Below, piece by piece: positions 24,768-33,348 of a stretch of DNA of 64,000 nucleotides. The notes under the pieces are model-generated. The model saw nothing but the letters and a program-made list of their open reading frames with translations, was not told the origin of the DNA and did no database searches. Where the stretch lies: contig CAMXIF010000002.1 of assembly GCA_947243845.1 (NCBI GenBank), positions 160,907 to 224,906 of the forward strand. The letters run 5' to 3'. Made by a program: the position numbers and the translations under genes. The first letter of the stretch is position 1. Every line of letters starts with the position of its first letter. Origin of the DNA: an uncultured bacterium. GTDB taxonomy: Bacteria; Bacillota; Clostridia; Lachnospirales; Lachnospiraceae.

Positions 24768-25886
24768 TTAGTTCATATCCGACAAAATGTTGACCATATC
24801 GTGGAAGAAAAAACTCTTATACGGCAGGATAAGCACCCCATCGTTGGATGCTCTGCTCAGATACATAACAAAGTATAACACCGCCGCCAGAATCACTCCC
24901 AGACGAAATATCTTTCTCCACCGTCTGTCCGCAATCTGTCCAAGTAACATCGGAAGAAACAATATCTGGCTCACCGTCAGATAATAGCCGATACGGGAAA
25001 TAATCGGCAAAAAGGAGCAGAATACATACAGCACCAATGCCCCCAGATTCAGATAAAAATAGAACCAGAACCGCCGGCTTTGAGACCCGCCCTGCCTTTT
25101 ATTCACCAACATAACAATCCCTGCAAATGCAAGAACCGCCGCGCAGCGCAGGATATTAATATAACTCGTGCCGCCTTCCAGATATTCTGTATCTTCATAG
25201 GTAGGATAGAGAAACACCACCACCTTGAGATAAAAGTCCTGCAGAAACAAAAAGGTGGTACAAAAAAGCGCCGCCAGTGCAAGCTGCCACTTCTTCCAGG
25301 GCAGGGATGCCAAGATATAGAGCGGGATCACCACCAGAAGAGACTTATGGAAAGTGGAGCCAAGAAGCACCAGCACGATAAATCTTCCCCACTGTCTGCG
25401 AAGTACAAACTTCATGGCATAAAGCGCAATAGCCAATGCCAGATAATAGCGCACCGTACTGAACGTCTGGAAATAATAGCCCAGCGCCATGAACAGAAAG
25501 AAGGTGAGCGGGAAATCATCACTCCCTTCATACATTGCCAGCAAAAACAAAAACACCGTCACAAAGGCATAAAAGGCAAACACCAACAGGAAATTTTCAA
25601 ACCCTGAAAGGCCATAGAGAATCTTCACCATCAGGTTAAATCCTATCTCCGTAGGCACATAGGAATCACAGTTGACCAGGTGCATGAATTCCACATACTT
25701 GGCATAGTCATTACCCACATTAATCCTGGCTGCAGACAAGGCAAAGAGGATAGCAAAGATAGCCGTAAGGCAGACGCGGTTGCACATCTGCTGCCTGGTC
25801 ACGTTATACGGTTGTGTGGCCGGGTGATTGTTCACAAACCCCGCAAGCAGCACCGTGACGGCTGCCACCGTGATGTATAAGATCAT
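24768..25886 (-). CDS. EpsG-family polysaccharide polymerase-like membrane protein
   Basis: The 372-residue protein starts MILYITVAAVTVLLAGF and has about ten hydrophobic segments. The conserved EpsG features are AARINVGNDYAKYVEF near residue 60 and the middle region FSTVRYYLALAIALYA. EpsG proteins are thought to act as Wzy-like polymerases joining repeat units outside the membrane. The ATG at 25886 overlaps the stop of the preceding GT2 gene by four bases, which sets the start and shows coupling. It is the only clear Wzy candidate in the window, so the assembly route is probably Wzx/Wzy-type, although no Wzx was found here. Confidence 0.87.
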   Translation of the reverse strand: MILYITVAAVTVLLAGFVNNHPATQPYNVTRQQMCNRVCLTAIFAILFALSAARINVGNDYAKYVEFMHLVNCDSYVPTEIGFNLMVKILYGLSGFENFLLVFAFYAFVTVFLFLLAMYEGSDDFPLTFFLFMALGYYFQTFSTVRYYLALAIALYAMKFVLRRQWGRFIVLVLLGSTFHKSLLVVIPLYILASLPWKKWQLALAALFCTTFLFLQDFYLKVVVFLYPTYEDTEYLEGGTSYINILRCAAVLAFAGIVMLVNKRQGGSQSRRFWFYFYLNLGALVLYVFCSFLPIISRIGYYLTVSQILFLPMLLGQIADRRWRKIFRLGVILAAVLYFVMYLSRASNDGVLILPYKSFFFHDMVNILSDMN

Positions 25887-26665
25887 TGTCCTTTTCCTTC
25901 TCTGATTCCCGCCCGCATCAGGGCAAACGCCTTCTGAAGCGGAATTTCCCTGCACATCTGCTGCCTGTGCACCCACAGGAAACGAAATGACAGAAGAAAC
26001 GCCATCTTTCCGTACAGGAAATGATAGAGCACGCCCCTGTCCCTGAAAAATTTTTCATGGTAACCGCTAAACCAGGTAGATTCCCTCTCTATTTCTTCCC
26101 CAATACAGACCGTATGTGCATAAATCTTAAGCCCGGCCTTAAGACAATCCCTCAAGAACAGACTGTCTTCCCCGTTGCTGTATTTCGCACCGCCGCCAAA
26201 CAGCACCGAATAATATACATTAGCCCGGCGGAGTGCATCCCGTTTCGCCGTGATACTGTAAGCCGGATATCGGCCATAATTGCGATAGGAAACCCTGTGG
26301 ACATCTTCATTCCAATAGGTTCTGCGGGTCGGCGCGACTTTTACATTGACTAAGATCATGTCCGCGTCAGGCAGTTCCTGATAAGCCCGCAGAATTTCTT
26401 TCTCATAATCATCTGTCAGCACAATATCTTCATCAGAAAAGAGACAGATATCCCCCTTTGCGTGGAGCAGGGCTGTGTTGCGGCTAAGCCCCACCCCCCG
26501 TTCCGGCATGGAGAAGCACTTTACCGTCCCATCAGACACTGGTATTTGCGTATAGTCGTACCGGTCGCACTGGTTGACGAGCACCGCGTCCGTGTGTATA
26601 TTCATTTTTGCCACAAGTTCTGCCGGATTCTGTTCCACCGCAGAAGCGAGCACTTCAATCTTCAT
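25883..26665 (-). CDS. Glycosyltransferase family 2-like protein
   Basis: The 260-residue protein has a divergent GT-A core. ERGVGLSRNTALLHAKG near residue 57 and FSDEDIVL near residue 76 match the nucleotide-sugar and DxD positions of family 2 enzymes. GGGAKYSNGEDSLFLRDC near residue 158 matches the catalytic acidic region. A C-terminal basic helix follows. It is shorter than its neighbours and lacks the usual N-terminal IVPVYN strand, starting MKIEVLASAVEQNP instead. This form occurs in polysaccharide clusters as a distinct subgroup. It is coupled to the polymerase gene by a four-base overlap. Confidence 0.8.
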   Translation of the reverse strand: MKIEVLASAVEQNPAELVAKMNIHTDAVLVNQCDRYDYTQIPVSDGTVKCFSMPERGVGLSRNTALLHAKGDICLFSDEDIVLTDDYEKEILRAYQELPDADMILVNVKVAPTRRTYWNEDVHRVSYRNYGRYPAYSITAKRDALRRANVYYSVLFGGGAKYSNGEDSLFLRDCLKAGLKIYAHTVCIGEEIERESTWFSGYHEKFFRDRGVLYHFLYGKMAFLLSFRFLWVHRQQMCREIPLQKAFALMRAGIREGKGQ

Positions 26666-26722
26666 GCCTATTCCATTTCCATTCTACTGATATCTTTCGC
26701 AGTCACAATCATGTCAACTACA

Positions 26723-27778
26723 TCATAATCTGCCATAATATCTTCGCAAAAACTTCTCATCCACGTCCCGTATGGCTACTCCGCATACCTTACACTCCTG
26801 TGTCGTAAGCTGCTCCAATATATAAGATAAATAAACACAATGCATCGTCCCATAAGGCACAGTCAACACCACACCATCTGCCCTGCGCAGCTCTTCCAGC
26901 TTCTCACCCTGCAAAGCCGCCTTTGGCACTGCATCATAGACCAGGACATTACCCAGCCGTTCTTTGAGATACGCTAGATTATTTTCATAATCCTTTGTAA
27001 AAGCATCTACCGAAGAAGGATATCCTAAAAACGACAAGTTTGTCACTTTTCTTACATCACTGGCTGTCATGATCCGGTCATCCATCACATAATATAAACT
27101 TACAGCAAGCAATGCAAACGCTACACCAATCAATAGTCCCACAAGCACAGCCTGCGCCATCCTCGAATCTGCCACCACCAGCTTCGCCTGCGTGGTCTGG
27201 ATTGTCTGAATCTGTATAAACTCTTTGGCCTGTTCCCCATAACTCTCAAGCGCCTGAACCGTGGCCGCCAAAATCGTATCTGTCCGCTCCGCATTGTGGG
27301 TAGTGATCGTCACAGTAAGCAGCCTTAAATCTGAAAGAATGGTAGCCTCCGTAGCCGCCATCACTTCTTCCTTGCTGTAATCCGCAGACAGATTTGCCAT
27401 CGTCAGATCAAGAATGGGATCCGTCACCATCAGATCATTCCAGGTATACCCATTATATTCCTGATAAATCTCCCCGGTCTCATCCGCCGCAAAGTCCAGA
27501 TAAATCTTGGAAAAGGCACTGTACTCCCTTTCTGATTCCGGAACCGTCCGCACCACCGTATACACAAGAGCACCTAACAGTGCACCGAGTGCAGCCGCCG
27601 CTAAAATAAGTGGTACCCTTTTGAACAGACAGAGCATATATTTTTTCAGATCCATGCCGGCATCGGCATATTGCAATTCCCTCATGTCGCTGACATTCTC
27701 CCATTTTCTATCCGAACTCGTTTCGTTTTCAGCCACGCAAATCTGCTTTTCACTGGCACACCCCGGCATCACAATCAT
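26723..27778 (-). CDS. Wzz-like chain-length protein with a degenerate kinase-like C-terminal domain
   Basis: The 351-residue protein has two membrane segments (about residues 56-75 and 209-230) enclosing a mainly helical outer domain, as in Wzz/CapA co-polymerases. After the second segment comes a cytoplasmic domain of about 115 residues with LSFLGYPSSVDAF and ELRRADGVVLTVPYGTMH, which resembles the fold of BY-kinase or CpsD partners. No Walker A motif (GxxGxGKS/T) is seen, so it is not expected to phosphorylate tyrosine. No separate kinase gene is beside it. The start at 27778 is tentative; ATGs at about 27655 would remove only the leader before the first helix. Confidence 0.82.
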   Translation of the reverse strand: MIVMPGCASEKQICVAENETSSDRKWENVSDMRELQYADAGMDLKKYMLCLFKRVPLILAAAALGALLGALVYTVVRTVPESEREYSAFSKIYLDFAADETGEIYQEYNGYTWNDLMVTDPILDLTMANLSADYSKEEVMAATEATILSDLRLLTVTITTHNAERTDTILAATVQALESYGEQAKEFIQIQTIQTTQAKLVVADSRMAQAVLVGLLIGVAFALLAVSLYYVMDDRIMTASDVRKVTNLSFLGYPSSVDAFTKDYENNLAYLKERLGNVLVYDAVPKAALQGEKLEELRRADGVVLTVPYGTMHCVYLSYILEQLTTQECKVCGVAIRDVDEKFLRRYYGRL

Positions 27779-27825
27779 TCACCGCCGTTATCAGGCCGCT
27801 TTACTGTCAAATCCCAGCGCCAGCA

Positions 27826-29226
27826 TTACTTATTCGCCTCTTCACTGCTGCCATTCTTCAACGCCGTAGTCTGCGTGCTGGACACTCCCTCAGTGCTCTC
27901 CGGCTTGATCAATATTTTCAGTGTAAGCAACATCAATTTCAAATCCAGCCAGAAGGAATACTGCTCAATATAGGTCAGATCTAATTTCAGCTTATCATAA
28001 GGCGTAGTGTTATATTTTCCATAAACCTGCGCATACCCTGCAAGCCCTGCCTTCACCTTCATGCGAAACGAAAACTCCGGCATCTCCTCCATATACTGGT
28101 CGATGATCTCCGGCCGTTCCGGTCTCGGTCCGATAAAGGACATATCTCCTTTCAGGATATTGATCAGCTGCGGCAGTTCGTCAATCCTTGTCATACGGAT
28201 AAACTTTCCTACCGGCGTGATACGGGAATCGTTCTTCGCCGCTAATCTGGCCACACCGTCCTTCTCCGCATCCACCTTCATACTCCTGAATTTCAGAATA
28301 TAAAACTCCTTCCGATCCTGGGTACAGCGAATCTGCTTATAAAGCACCGGTCCGCCATCATATGCCTTGATCAGGATCGCCGTGATCAACATGAAAGGAG
28401 AAGCGATGATCAAAAGAAGTACCGAGCAGATCAGATCCACCGCCCGCTTCGCCATACGCTGCTCCACCTTAAGAGCATACTCCCTGGTCATATAAAGCGG
28501 GGTATCAAACAAATGCAGCTGATCGGCCCCCTTGATCAGGACATCCGATATCTTAGGCATGGTGTAAACGCGGATAGATCGGCTATAACAGTACTTTAAC
28601 AGCAGATTCCTGTCCGTGGCGGAAATATCCCACAATACCACGGCACCATAATCACCAATGACTTCCCTCTTAATAGCTTCCATTCCCTCTGCAATATTGA
28701 TACATTTCGCAATCTTATATTTGTCCCTTCTGGACTCAAATTTCGCAATAATATCATCAATAGGCCTCTCTCCGTGAACAATCAGGATATCCCTGGGGGG
28801 AAAAGCCTTATAATAGCAAAAGTTACAGATGAATACCCAAACGGCAGAAAAAACAGTCTGTATCAGCATCGTCCATGCAATGGGTTCCACTTTCACCACC
28901 CAGTTGGCCATCAATGATATCTGAAAATAAGAAACGATATTAACAAACAAGAGAGAGAAAAATTCTGAGATCAGGACATCAATCGGTTTCAAATATCCTA
29001 CTTTAAGTGCGCCATACGTATTGGCAAAGAAAAACAGCAGCACAAAATAGATTCCCAAAATCAATACATGTCCTTTAAAGTAATATTTGAAGTTCCTGTG
29101 ATACCGCAAAAACGGATAATATGCCTCAAACCAAAAATAGGCATAAATAGCCGTATGAAAGAGCAGTCCAACAAAGGAAAGCTGCAACACAATAAACCTT
29201 GTCAGTGTTTTTATCCGTAGTCTCAT
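27826..29226 (-). CDS. Polyprenyl-phosphate glycosyl-1-phosphate transferase
   Basis: The 466-residue protein has four N-terminal membrane segments, a CoA-binding-like middle domain (IVHGERPIDDIIAKF near residue 148) and a C-terminal bacterial sugar transferase domain. The catalytic region contains KRAVDLICSVLLLI, KFRSMKVDAEKDG and TRIDELPQLINILKGDMSFI, then GPRPERPE. This matches the WbaP/EpsL type, which starts repeat-unit synthesis by moving a sugar phosphate onto undecaprenyl phosphate at the inner membrane face. AGAGGG lies seven bases before the ATG. It is the initiating enzyme of the operon. The first sugar cannot be predicted. Confidence 0.93.
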   Translation of the reverse strand: MRLRIKTLTRFIVLQLSFVGLLFHTAIYAYFWFEAYYPFLRYHRNFKYYFKGHVLILGIYFVLLFFFANTYGALKVGYLKPIDVLISEFFSLLFVNIVSYFQISLMANWVVKVEPIAWTMLIQTVFSAVWVFICNFCYYKAFPPRDILIVHGERPIDDIIAKFESRRDKYKIAKCINIAEGMEAIKREVIGDYGAVVLWDISATDRNLLLKYCYSRSIRVYTMPKISDVLIKGADQLHLFDTPLYMTREYALKVEQRMAKRAVDLICSVLLLIIASPFMLITAILIKAYDGGPVLYKQIRCTQDRKEFYILKFRSMKVDAEKDGVARLAAKNDSRITPVGKFIRMTRIDELPQLINILKGDMSFIGPRPERPEIIDQYMEEMPEFSFRMKVKAGLAGYAQVYGKYNTTPYDKLKLDLTYIEQYSFWLDLKLMLLTLKILIKPESTEGVSSTQTTALKNGSSEEANK

Positions 29227-29242
29227 AACAATCCCTCTAACC

Positions 29243-30064
29243 CTAAATCCGTCTTACAGTCGCCCTATAGGCCCAGAATACAAAATGAAATGCACTGGCC
29301 GCTACAGACAGACCTTCCTGCTTACGGTAAAGATTCCAGATCCGTTTCACCGCCTTAAACTTATTAGACGAAAGGGACTTCGCCGGCCGGCGGTAGATTG
29401 CAAGCACCTCATCAAGCCCATATGCTGCATGCCCCTCTCTCAGGATCTGCCACCAGGTGGCTGTGTCCTCGCTGGGAACTGCAGGCATCTGAATCAGCTT
29501 ATCCTGGATAATCTCCCGGTCAAGCAGCACCGTTGTGGTAAAGATAACCGTTCTGGATAACGCCTCATGATATGTCAGCTGCGGCGGCACATGGACTACC
29601 TTTCCCGTAGGCTGTCCTGCCTCATCCCCAAATTCATAGGCGCTGAATACAAACCCTGCCTGTTTCTCTTCCATAAAGGCAAGTTCCTTTGCCAGCTTGT
29701 CCGCAAACCAGATATCATCGGCATCCAGAAATGCAATATATCTGCCCGCTGCCACTGAAAGTCCTGTGTTTCTCGCCTTTGCCGCGCCTTCATTATTCCT
29801 TTTACAGATAAGAAGGATACGCCTTCTGTCATCCCATTGATATTCCTCGATTCGTTCTGCATCTTCCGGAACATCTTTTATGCTATGATGCGGGTACGCG
29901 GCAAGCGCCTCTTCAATCGCTTTCACACTCCCGTCATCGGATCTGTCGTCCACAAGCAGCAGCTCCCAGTTCTCCCAGGTCTGCTGTCTCACCATCTCAA
30001 TCGTCTGTGCTATATAAAGCTGTGCTCGATACACCGGCACTATAATACTGACTAAACCGCTCAT
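29243..30064 (-). CDS. Glycosyltransferase family 2
   Basis: The product (about 273 residues) begins MSGLVSIIVPVYRAQ. It has LLLVDDRSDDGS for donor binding, NNEGAAKARNTG, and FLDADDIWFADKL as the DxD-type motif. A short helical C-terminus ends in basic residues. GGAGG lies five bases before the ATG at 30064; an upstream in-frame extension to 30130 is unlikely, because it overlaps the previous gene and has no ribosome site. It follows the polyprenyl-linked GT2 gene by 58 bases and precedes the sugar-phosphate transferase gene. Confidence 0.88.
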   Translation of the reverse strand: MSGLVSIIVPVYRAQLYIAQTIEMVRQQTWENWELLLVDDRSDDGSVKAIEEALAAYPHHSIKDVPEDAERIEEYQWDDRRRILLICKRNNEGAAKARNTGLSVAAGRYIAFLDADDIWFADKLAKELAFMEEKQAGFVFSAYEFGDEAGQPTGKVVHVPPQLTYHEALSRTVIFTTTVLLDREIIQDKLIQMPAVPSEDTATWWQILREGHAAYGLDEVLAIYRRPAKSLSSNKFKAVKRIWNLYRKQEGLSVAASAFHFVFWAYRATVRRI

Positions 30065-30122
30065 GCCGTCCTCCATATCAGAGAATCTTCTCCATCTGTT
30101 TCTCCATGTCAGAGCAGCTTCC

Positions 30123-31055
30123 TCAATCAATCTCCTCTTTCATCAAATAGACAGGCCTGTTCTTCACTTCCATATAGGTCTTAGATAAGTATTGCCCCAC
30201 AATGCCCAGACAAAACAGCTGTACGCCACTGACCAGCAATATGATACACACCATAGACGGCCAGCCGGCAGTGGGATCGCCAAACATCAATTTTCGCACG
30301 ATGATTACGAGGATCATCACAAACGCCAGAATACAAAACAGCACCCCCATCACGGAAGCTATGATCAATGGCACTGTGGAAAACGCCATGATGCCTTCCA
30401 GCGAATATAAGAACAGTTTCCAGAATGACCACTTGGTCTCTCCCTTCCTGCGCTCCACATTCTCATATTCCAGCCATTTCGTCTCATATCCTACCCAGCC
30501 AAAGATGCCCTTCGTAAAACGGTTATACTCCGTCATCGAAAGAATGGCATCCACCACCTGTCTGGTCATCAGACGATAATCCCTTGCTCCGTCCACGATC
30601 TCCGTCCTAGAAATCTTGTTCATCAGCCTATAGAACATTCTGGCAAAGAAAGAGCGGAGTATCGGCTCGCCTTTGCGCGTCACACGTCTGGTCGCAACGG
30701 AATCGTAGCCCTGTTCAATATATTCGTACATCTCCGGCAAAAGCGCAGGCGGATCCTGCAAATCCGCATCCATCAATACCGCGAAATCGCCCTTGCATTT
30801 CTGTAAGCCTGCATAGATAGCTGCCTCTTTGCCAAAATTGCGGGAAAAAGATACCAGCCGCACCCTGCTGTCCTGCTCATGCAGCTTTTTAATTTCCTGC
30901 ACAGTCTTGTCCTTGGAGCCATCATCAATGTATAAAACTTCCACGTCCAATTCCTTCTGCTGGAAAAAGGCTGTATTCTTAAACAATTCATCATAAAAAT
31001 CCCGGACATTTTCTTCTTCGTTATAACAGGGGACTATGACACTTAATAATTTCAT
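30123..31055 (-). CDS. Polyprenyl-phosphate glycosyltransferase (GtrB/DPM1-like)
   Basis: The 310-residue protein has a GT2 domain with IVPCYNEEENV, YIDDGSKDKT, SRNFGKEAAIYAG and MDADLQDPP, and ends in two membrane segments (about residues 228-255 and 265-290). This is the GtrB/dolichyl-phosphate-mannose synthase pattern, which makes undecaprenyl-phosphate sugars for GT-C enzymes. The two GT-C proteins in this locus (2558-4873 and 8299-9954) could use its product. The ATG at 31055 has GGAGG five bases upstream. It is the first gene after the terminator at 31137-31167 and so probably heads the assembly operon. Confidence 0.92.
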   Translation of the reverse strand: MKLLSVIVPCYNEEENVRDFYDELFKNTAFFQQKELDVEVLYIDDGSKDKTVQEIKKLHEQDSRVRLVSFSRNFGKEAAIYAGLQKCKGDFAVLMDADLQDPPALLPEMYEYIEQGYDSVATRRVTRKGEPILRSFFARMFYRLMNKISRTEIVDGARDYRLMTRQVVDAILSMTEYNRFTKGIFGWVGYETKWLEYENVERRKGETKWSFWKLFLYSLEGIMAFSTVPLIIASVMGVLFCILAFVMILVIIVRKLMFGDPTAGWPSMVCIILLVSGVQLFCLGIVGQYLSKTYMEVKNRPVYLMKEEID

Positions 31056-31136
31056 ATGGGCCTCCATGCTGATCTTCTATTATCTACTTTTCCTGCAAGA
31101 AGTCAGACAAACTCAAGATAATTCTATCATAAATGC

Positions 31137-31167
31137 AAAAAAAAAGGAAGAGACGTATCTCTTCCTT
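31137..31167 (-). terminator. Rho-independent terminator
   Basis: A perfect 10-base stem, AAGGAAGAGA and its complement (31144-31153 and 31158-31167), has a four-base loop. On the minus strand it runs straight into nine T residues. It ends the Spo0A-domain transcript and separates it from the glycosyltransferase operon. Confidence 0.92.
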
Positions 31168-31241
31168 GCTTAAATCATTCTTGATATTGCAACAGCTTAT
31201 TCCAAAAGACAGTGTGAACGGATTGCTCATTGCTTCTCTCC

Positions 31242-31286
31242 TTATATAACCCTATATAACTTTACACCCTCTATATAACTTTACAC
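31242..31286. repeat. Short direct repeat CTATATAACTTTACAC
   Basis: Two exact 16-base copies (31252-31267 and 31271-31286) lie 19 bases apart, with a partial third copy (TTATATAAC) at 31242-31250. They sit just after the Spo0A-domain stop codon. No role is apparent. Confidence 0.6.
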
Positions 31287-31298
31287 TACGCCCCGCTT

Positions 31299-31679
31299 TT
31301 ACAGCAAATCATACTTCAATCGGATATAATCCGCTGCTGCCGCGATATACTCGCTGTTGGTCGGCCTGCTGTATTCCGGACTGTTGCAGTATCCAAAAAG
31401 TTCCTCGAACAACTCGCTGTTCCCTCTCTCCCAAGACACCTCGATCGCATTGCGGATGGCTCTCTCAATCTTCTGGTCTGTGGTCTGATATATCTTCGCC
31501 AGATCAGGATATAGCAGTTTCGTTACACTGCCCACAAGTTCCATATCCCCCACACACATCTCCACCGCGCTGCGAAGAAACTGATACCCCCGCAAATGCG
31601 CCGGTATGCCAAGTTCCAGCATAAAGTCCGAAATAATCTGCTCCAGTTCCTGCTTGCTAATCACATTTTGTTGTAACAT
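31299..31679 (-). CDS. Stand-alone Spo0A C-terminal DNA-binding domain protein
   Basis: The 126-residue protein is almost entirely the Spo0A effector domain. Visible features are ISDFMLELGIPAHLRGYQFL near residue 14, VGSVTKLLYPDLAKIY with the first part of the helix-turn-helix, the recognition region KIERAIRNAIEVSWERGN near residue 80, and SRPTNSEYIAAAADYIRL at the end. There is no receiver domain, so it is not controlled by phosphorylation in the usual way. It should bind sites like the Spo0A box (TGTCGAA). It has its own promoter and terminator between sugar-synthesis genes, which suggests it regulates the locus. Direct evidence for targets is lacking. Confidence 0.9.
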   Translation of the reverse strand: MLQQNVISKQELEQIISDFMLELGIPAHLRGYQFLRSAVEMCVGDMELVGSVTKLLYPDLAKIYQTTDQKIERAIRNAIEVSWERGNSELFEELFGYCNSPEYSRPTNSEYIAAAADYIRLKYDLL

Positions 31680-31736
31680 ACCCCTTCAACTCCCCTTTTA
31701 TTGTATTGTTAATGTAGTTTCATCTACATAATAATC

Positions 31737-31776
31737 ATAATATCAAAGAAGAGTATGAATGTAAATTGTAATTTAC
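31737..31776 (-). promoter_or_regulatory. Promoter and palindrome upstream of the Spo0A-domain gene
   Basis: On the minus strand TTTACA (31760-31765) and TATTAT (31737-31742) are 17 bases apart. A perfect palindrome GTAAATT-GT-AATTTAC (31761-31776) covers the -35 box and is a candidate operator. A second inverted repeat, ATGTAG/CTACAT, lies at about 31711-31728 in the leader. Confidence 0.7.
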
Positions 31777-31796
31777 CGCCCAGATATATTGTCTCG

Positions 31797-32738
31797 CTAT
31801 AATCTTGCGTCTTTTACATTTGCTTTAAACCAATCATAAGCAAGCTGTACGCCTTCCTCCAAATCCACCTTGTGATTCCAGCCCAAAGCATGAAGTTTGC
31901 TCACATCCGTAAGTTTGCGTGGTGTGCCGTCCGGCATATCCTTGTTCCACACAATCTCGCCTGTAAATCCAACTACTTTCTTTACCGTATCCGCCAGTTC
32001 CTTAATCGTAAGTTCCTTACCCGTACCAATATTTACATGCTGCTCTCCGCTGTAATTTTCCAGAAGGAACACGCAGGCATCCGCCATATCATCCACATAT
32101 AGGAACTCACGAAGCGGTGTGCCGCTCCCCCACAGTTCCACCGAAGGCGCCTGATTGACTTTCGCCTCATGGAATTTGCGGATCATGGCCGGCATCACAT
32201 GAGAACCTTCCAAATCATAATTATCCTCAGGGCCATACAGATTTGTAGGCATACAACTGATAAAATCATCCCCATACTGCCTCTTATAAAACTTACACAT
32301 CTCAAGACCCGCAATTTTGGCGATGGCATAAGCCTCATTGGTCTCTTCCAGAGGCCCGGTCAGCAGCGCGTCCTCCGGAATCGGCTGCGGAGCCATTTTC
32401 GGGTAAATACAGGTGCTTCCCAGAAACAAAAGTTTTTTCACCTTATATTCGTGACAACATTGAATCACATTGCACTGAATCTGCATATTGTCATAAGCAA
32501 ATTCTGCGGGCGCAGTGTTATTGGCATTGATGCCGCCCACCTTGGCTGCTGCCAGCACTACCACATCCGGCCGTTCCTTTTCAAAAAAATCCCGTACTGC
32601 CTGCTGGTTTGTAAGATCCAGTTCCCTGTGTGTCCTGCCGATGATATTCTCATATCCCTTTGCTTTCAGGTTCCGCACAATGGCACTGCCCACCAACCCT
32701 CTGTGCCCAGCCACATAAATCTTGTCTGTCTTATTCAT
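31797..32738 (-). CDS. fcl: GDP-L-fucose synthase
   Basis: The 313-residue SDR epimerase/reductase converts GDP-4-keto-6-deoxymannose to GDP-L-fucose. It has the NADP motif GHRGLVG (residues 11-17) and the catalytic set Ser108 in GSTCIYP, Tyr137 and Lys141 in YAIAK. These align with Ser107, Tyr136 and Lys140 of the E. coli enzyme. [10 protein letters not shown] and [13 protein letters not shown] are also typical. AAGGAG seven bases before the ATG fixes the start at 32738. Gmd, which makes the substrate, is encoded upstream in the same direction, so GDP-fucose is very likely a building block here. Confidence 0.95.
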   Translation of the reverse strand: MNKTDKIYVAGHRGLVGSAIVRNLKAKGYENIIGRTHRELDLTNQQAVRDFFEKERPDVVVLAAAKVGGINANNTAPAEFAYDNMQIQCNVIQCCHEYKVKKLLFLGSTCIYPKMAPQPIPEDALLTGPLEETNEAYAIAKIAGLEMCKFYKRQYGDDFISCMPTNLYGPEDNYDLEGSHVMPAMIRKFHEAKVNQAPSVELWGSGTPLREFLYVDDMADACVFLLENYSGEQHVNIGTGKELTIKELADTVKKVVGFTGEIVWNKDMPDGTPRKLTDVSKLHALGWNHKVDLEEGVQLAYDWFKANVKDARL

Positions 32739-32858
32739 ATGGATTCTCCTTTTCATTACCATAATACTATATAATAACAGCATCGCCGAAGCAGCTAACT
32801 GTTTTTATTTTTTCGTGAATAGTCTATCATAAGACAAGTGTTTTTACAAGAAAACCTA

Positions 32859-33323
32859 TCATGCCTCCCATAAATGACATCCGCTCAGACGGTACTGCTG
32901 AATCTTTTCTTTCATCTCCTGTGTCCGCTTCTTATTCACATCCTGTTTTTCATAAAGATCATCCAGCAAAAGATTGATATTTTTCTGCATCAGCAAATTG
33001 GTATGCACCATATTCTGCATGATATCGATGGCATTTCTGGGATTGTTCCTGATAAAGTCTTCCAGCGTGTCCTTGGTAATACGCATCAGCAGTACATCGT
33101 CAAAAGCAACCACCGTGTAGATACTTGGCTGATCGGATAGCACATGAACCTCCCCGAAACATTTTGACTTGGAATAAATCCCGACCAGATGCTCCTCCTT
33201 CTGACCATACCGGAGATAGATTGCCACAGAACCATGGACAATCTTATACATTTCCTGATAGATTTCACCCTCTTTGATGATGACTTCATCGGCGCAAAAC
33301 TGCTGCATTTTTCCATCTTTCAT
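32859..33323 (-). CDS. Cyclic nucleotide-binding domain protein without a DNA-binding domain
   Basis: The 154-residue protein is a single cNMP-binding beta-barrel, seen in ADEVIIKEGEIYQEMYKIVH, KCFGEVHVLSDQPSIYTVVA and the hinge helix LEDFIRNNPRNAID. A C-terminal coiled helix follows. The phosphate-binding cassette is partial: FGEVHVL matches FGExAL, but the arginine usual in true cAMP receptors is not clear. No helix-turn-helix is present, so it is not a Crp-type regulator. The ATG at 33323 has GGAGG nine bases upstream. It lies 25 bases after the large membrane-protein gene, in the same transcription unit. A sensory or scaffold role for the locus is possible but unproven. Confidence 0.8.
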   Translation of the reverse strand: MKDGKMQQFCADEVIIKEGEIYQEMYKIVHGSVAIYLRYGQKEEHLVGIYSKSKCFGEVHVLSDQPSIYTVVAFDDVLLMRITKDTLEDFIRNNPRNAIDIMQNMVHTNLLMQKNINLLLDDLYEKQDVNKKRTQEMKEKIQQYRLSGCHLWEA

Positions 33324-33348
33324 CTGTATTTTCCTCCATTTGTACAAA

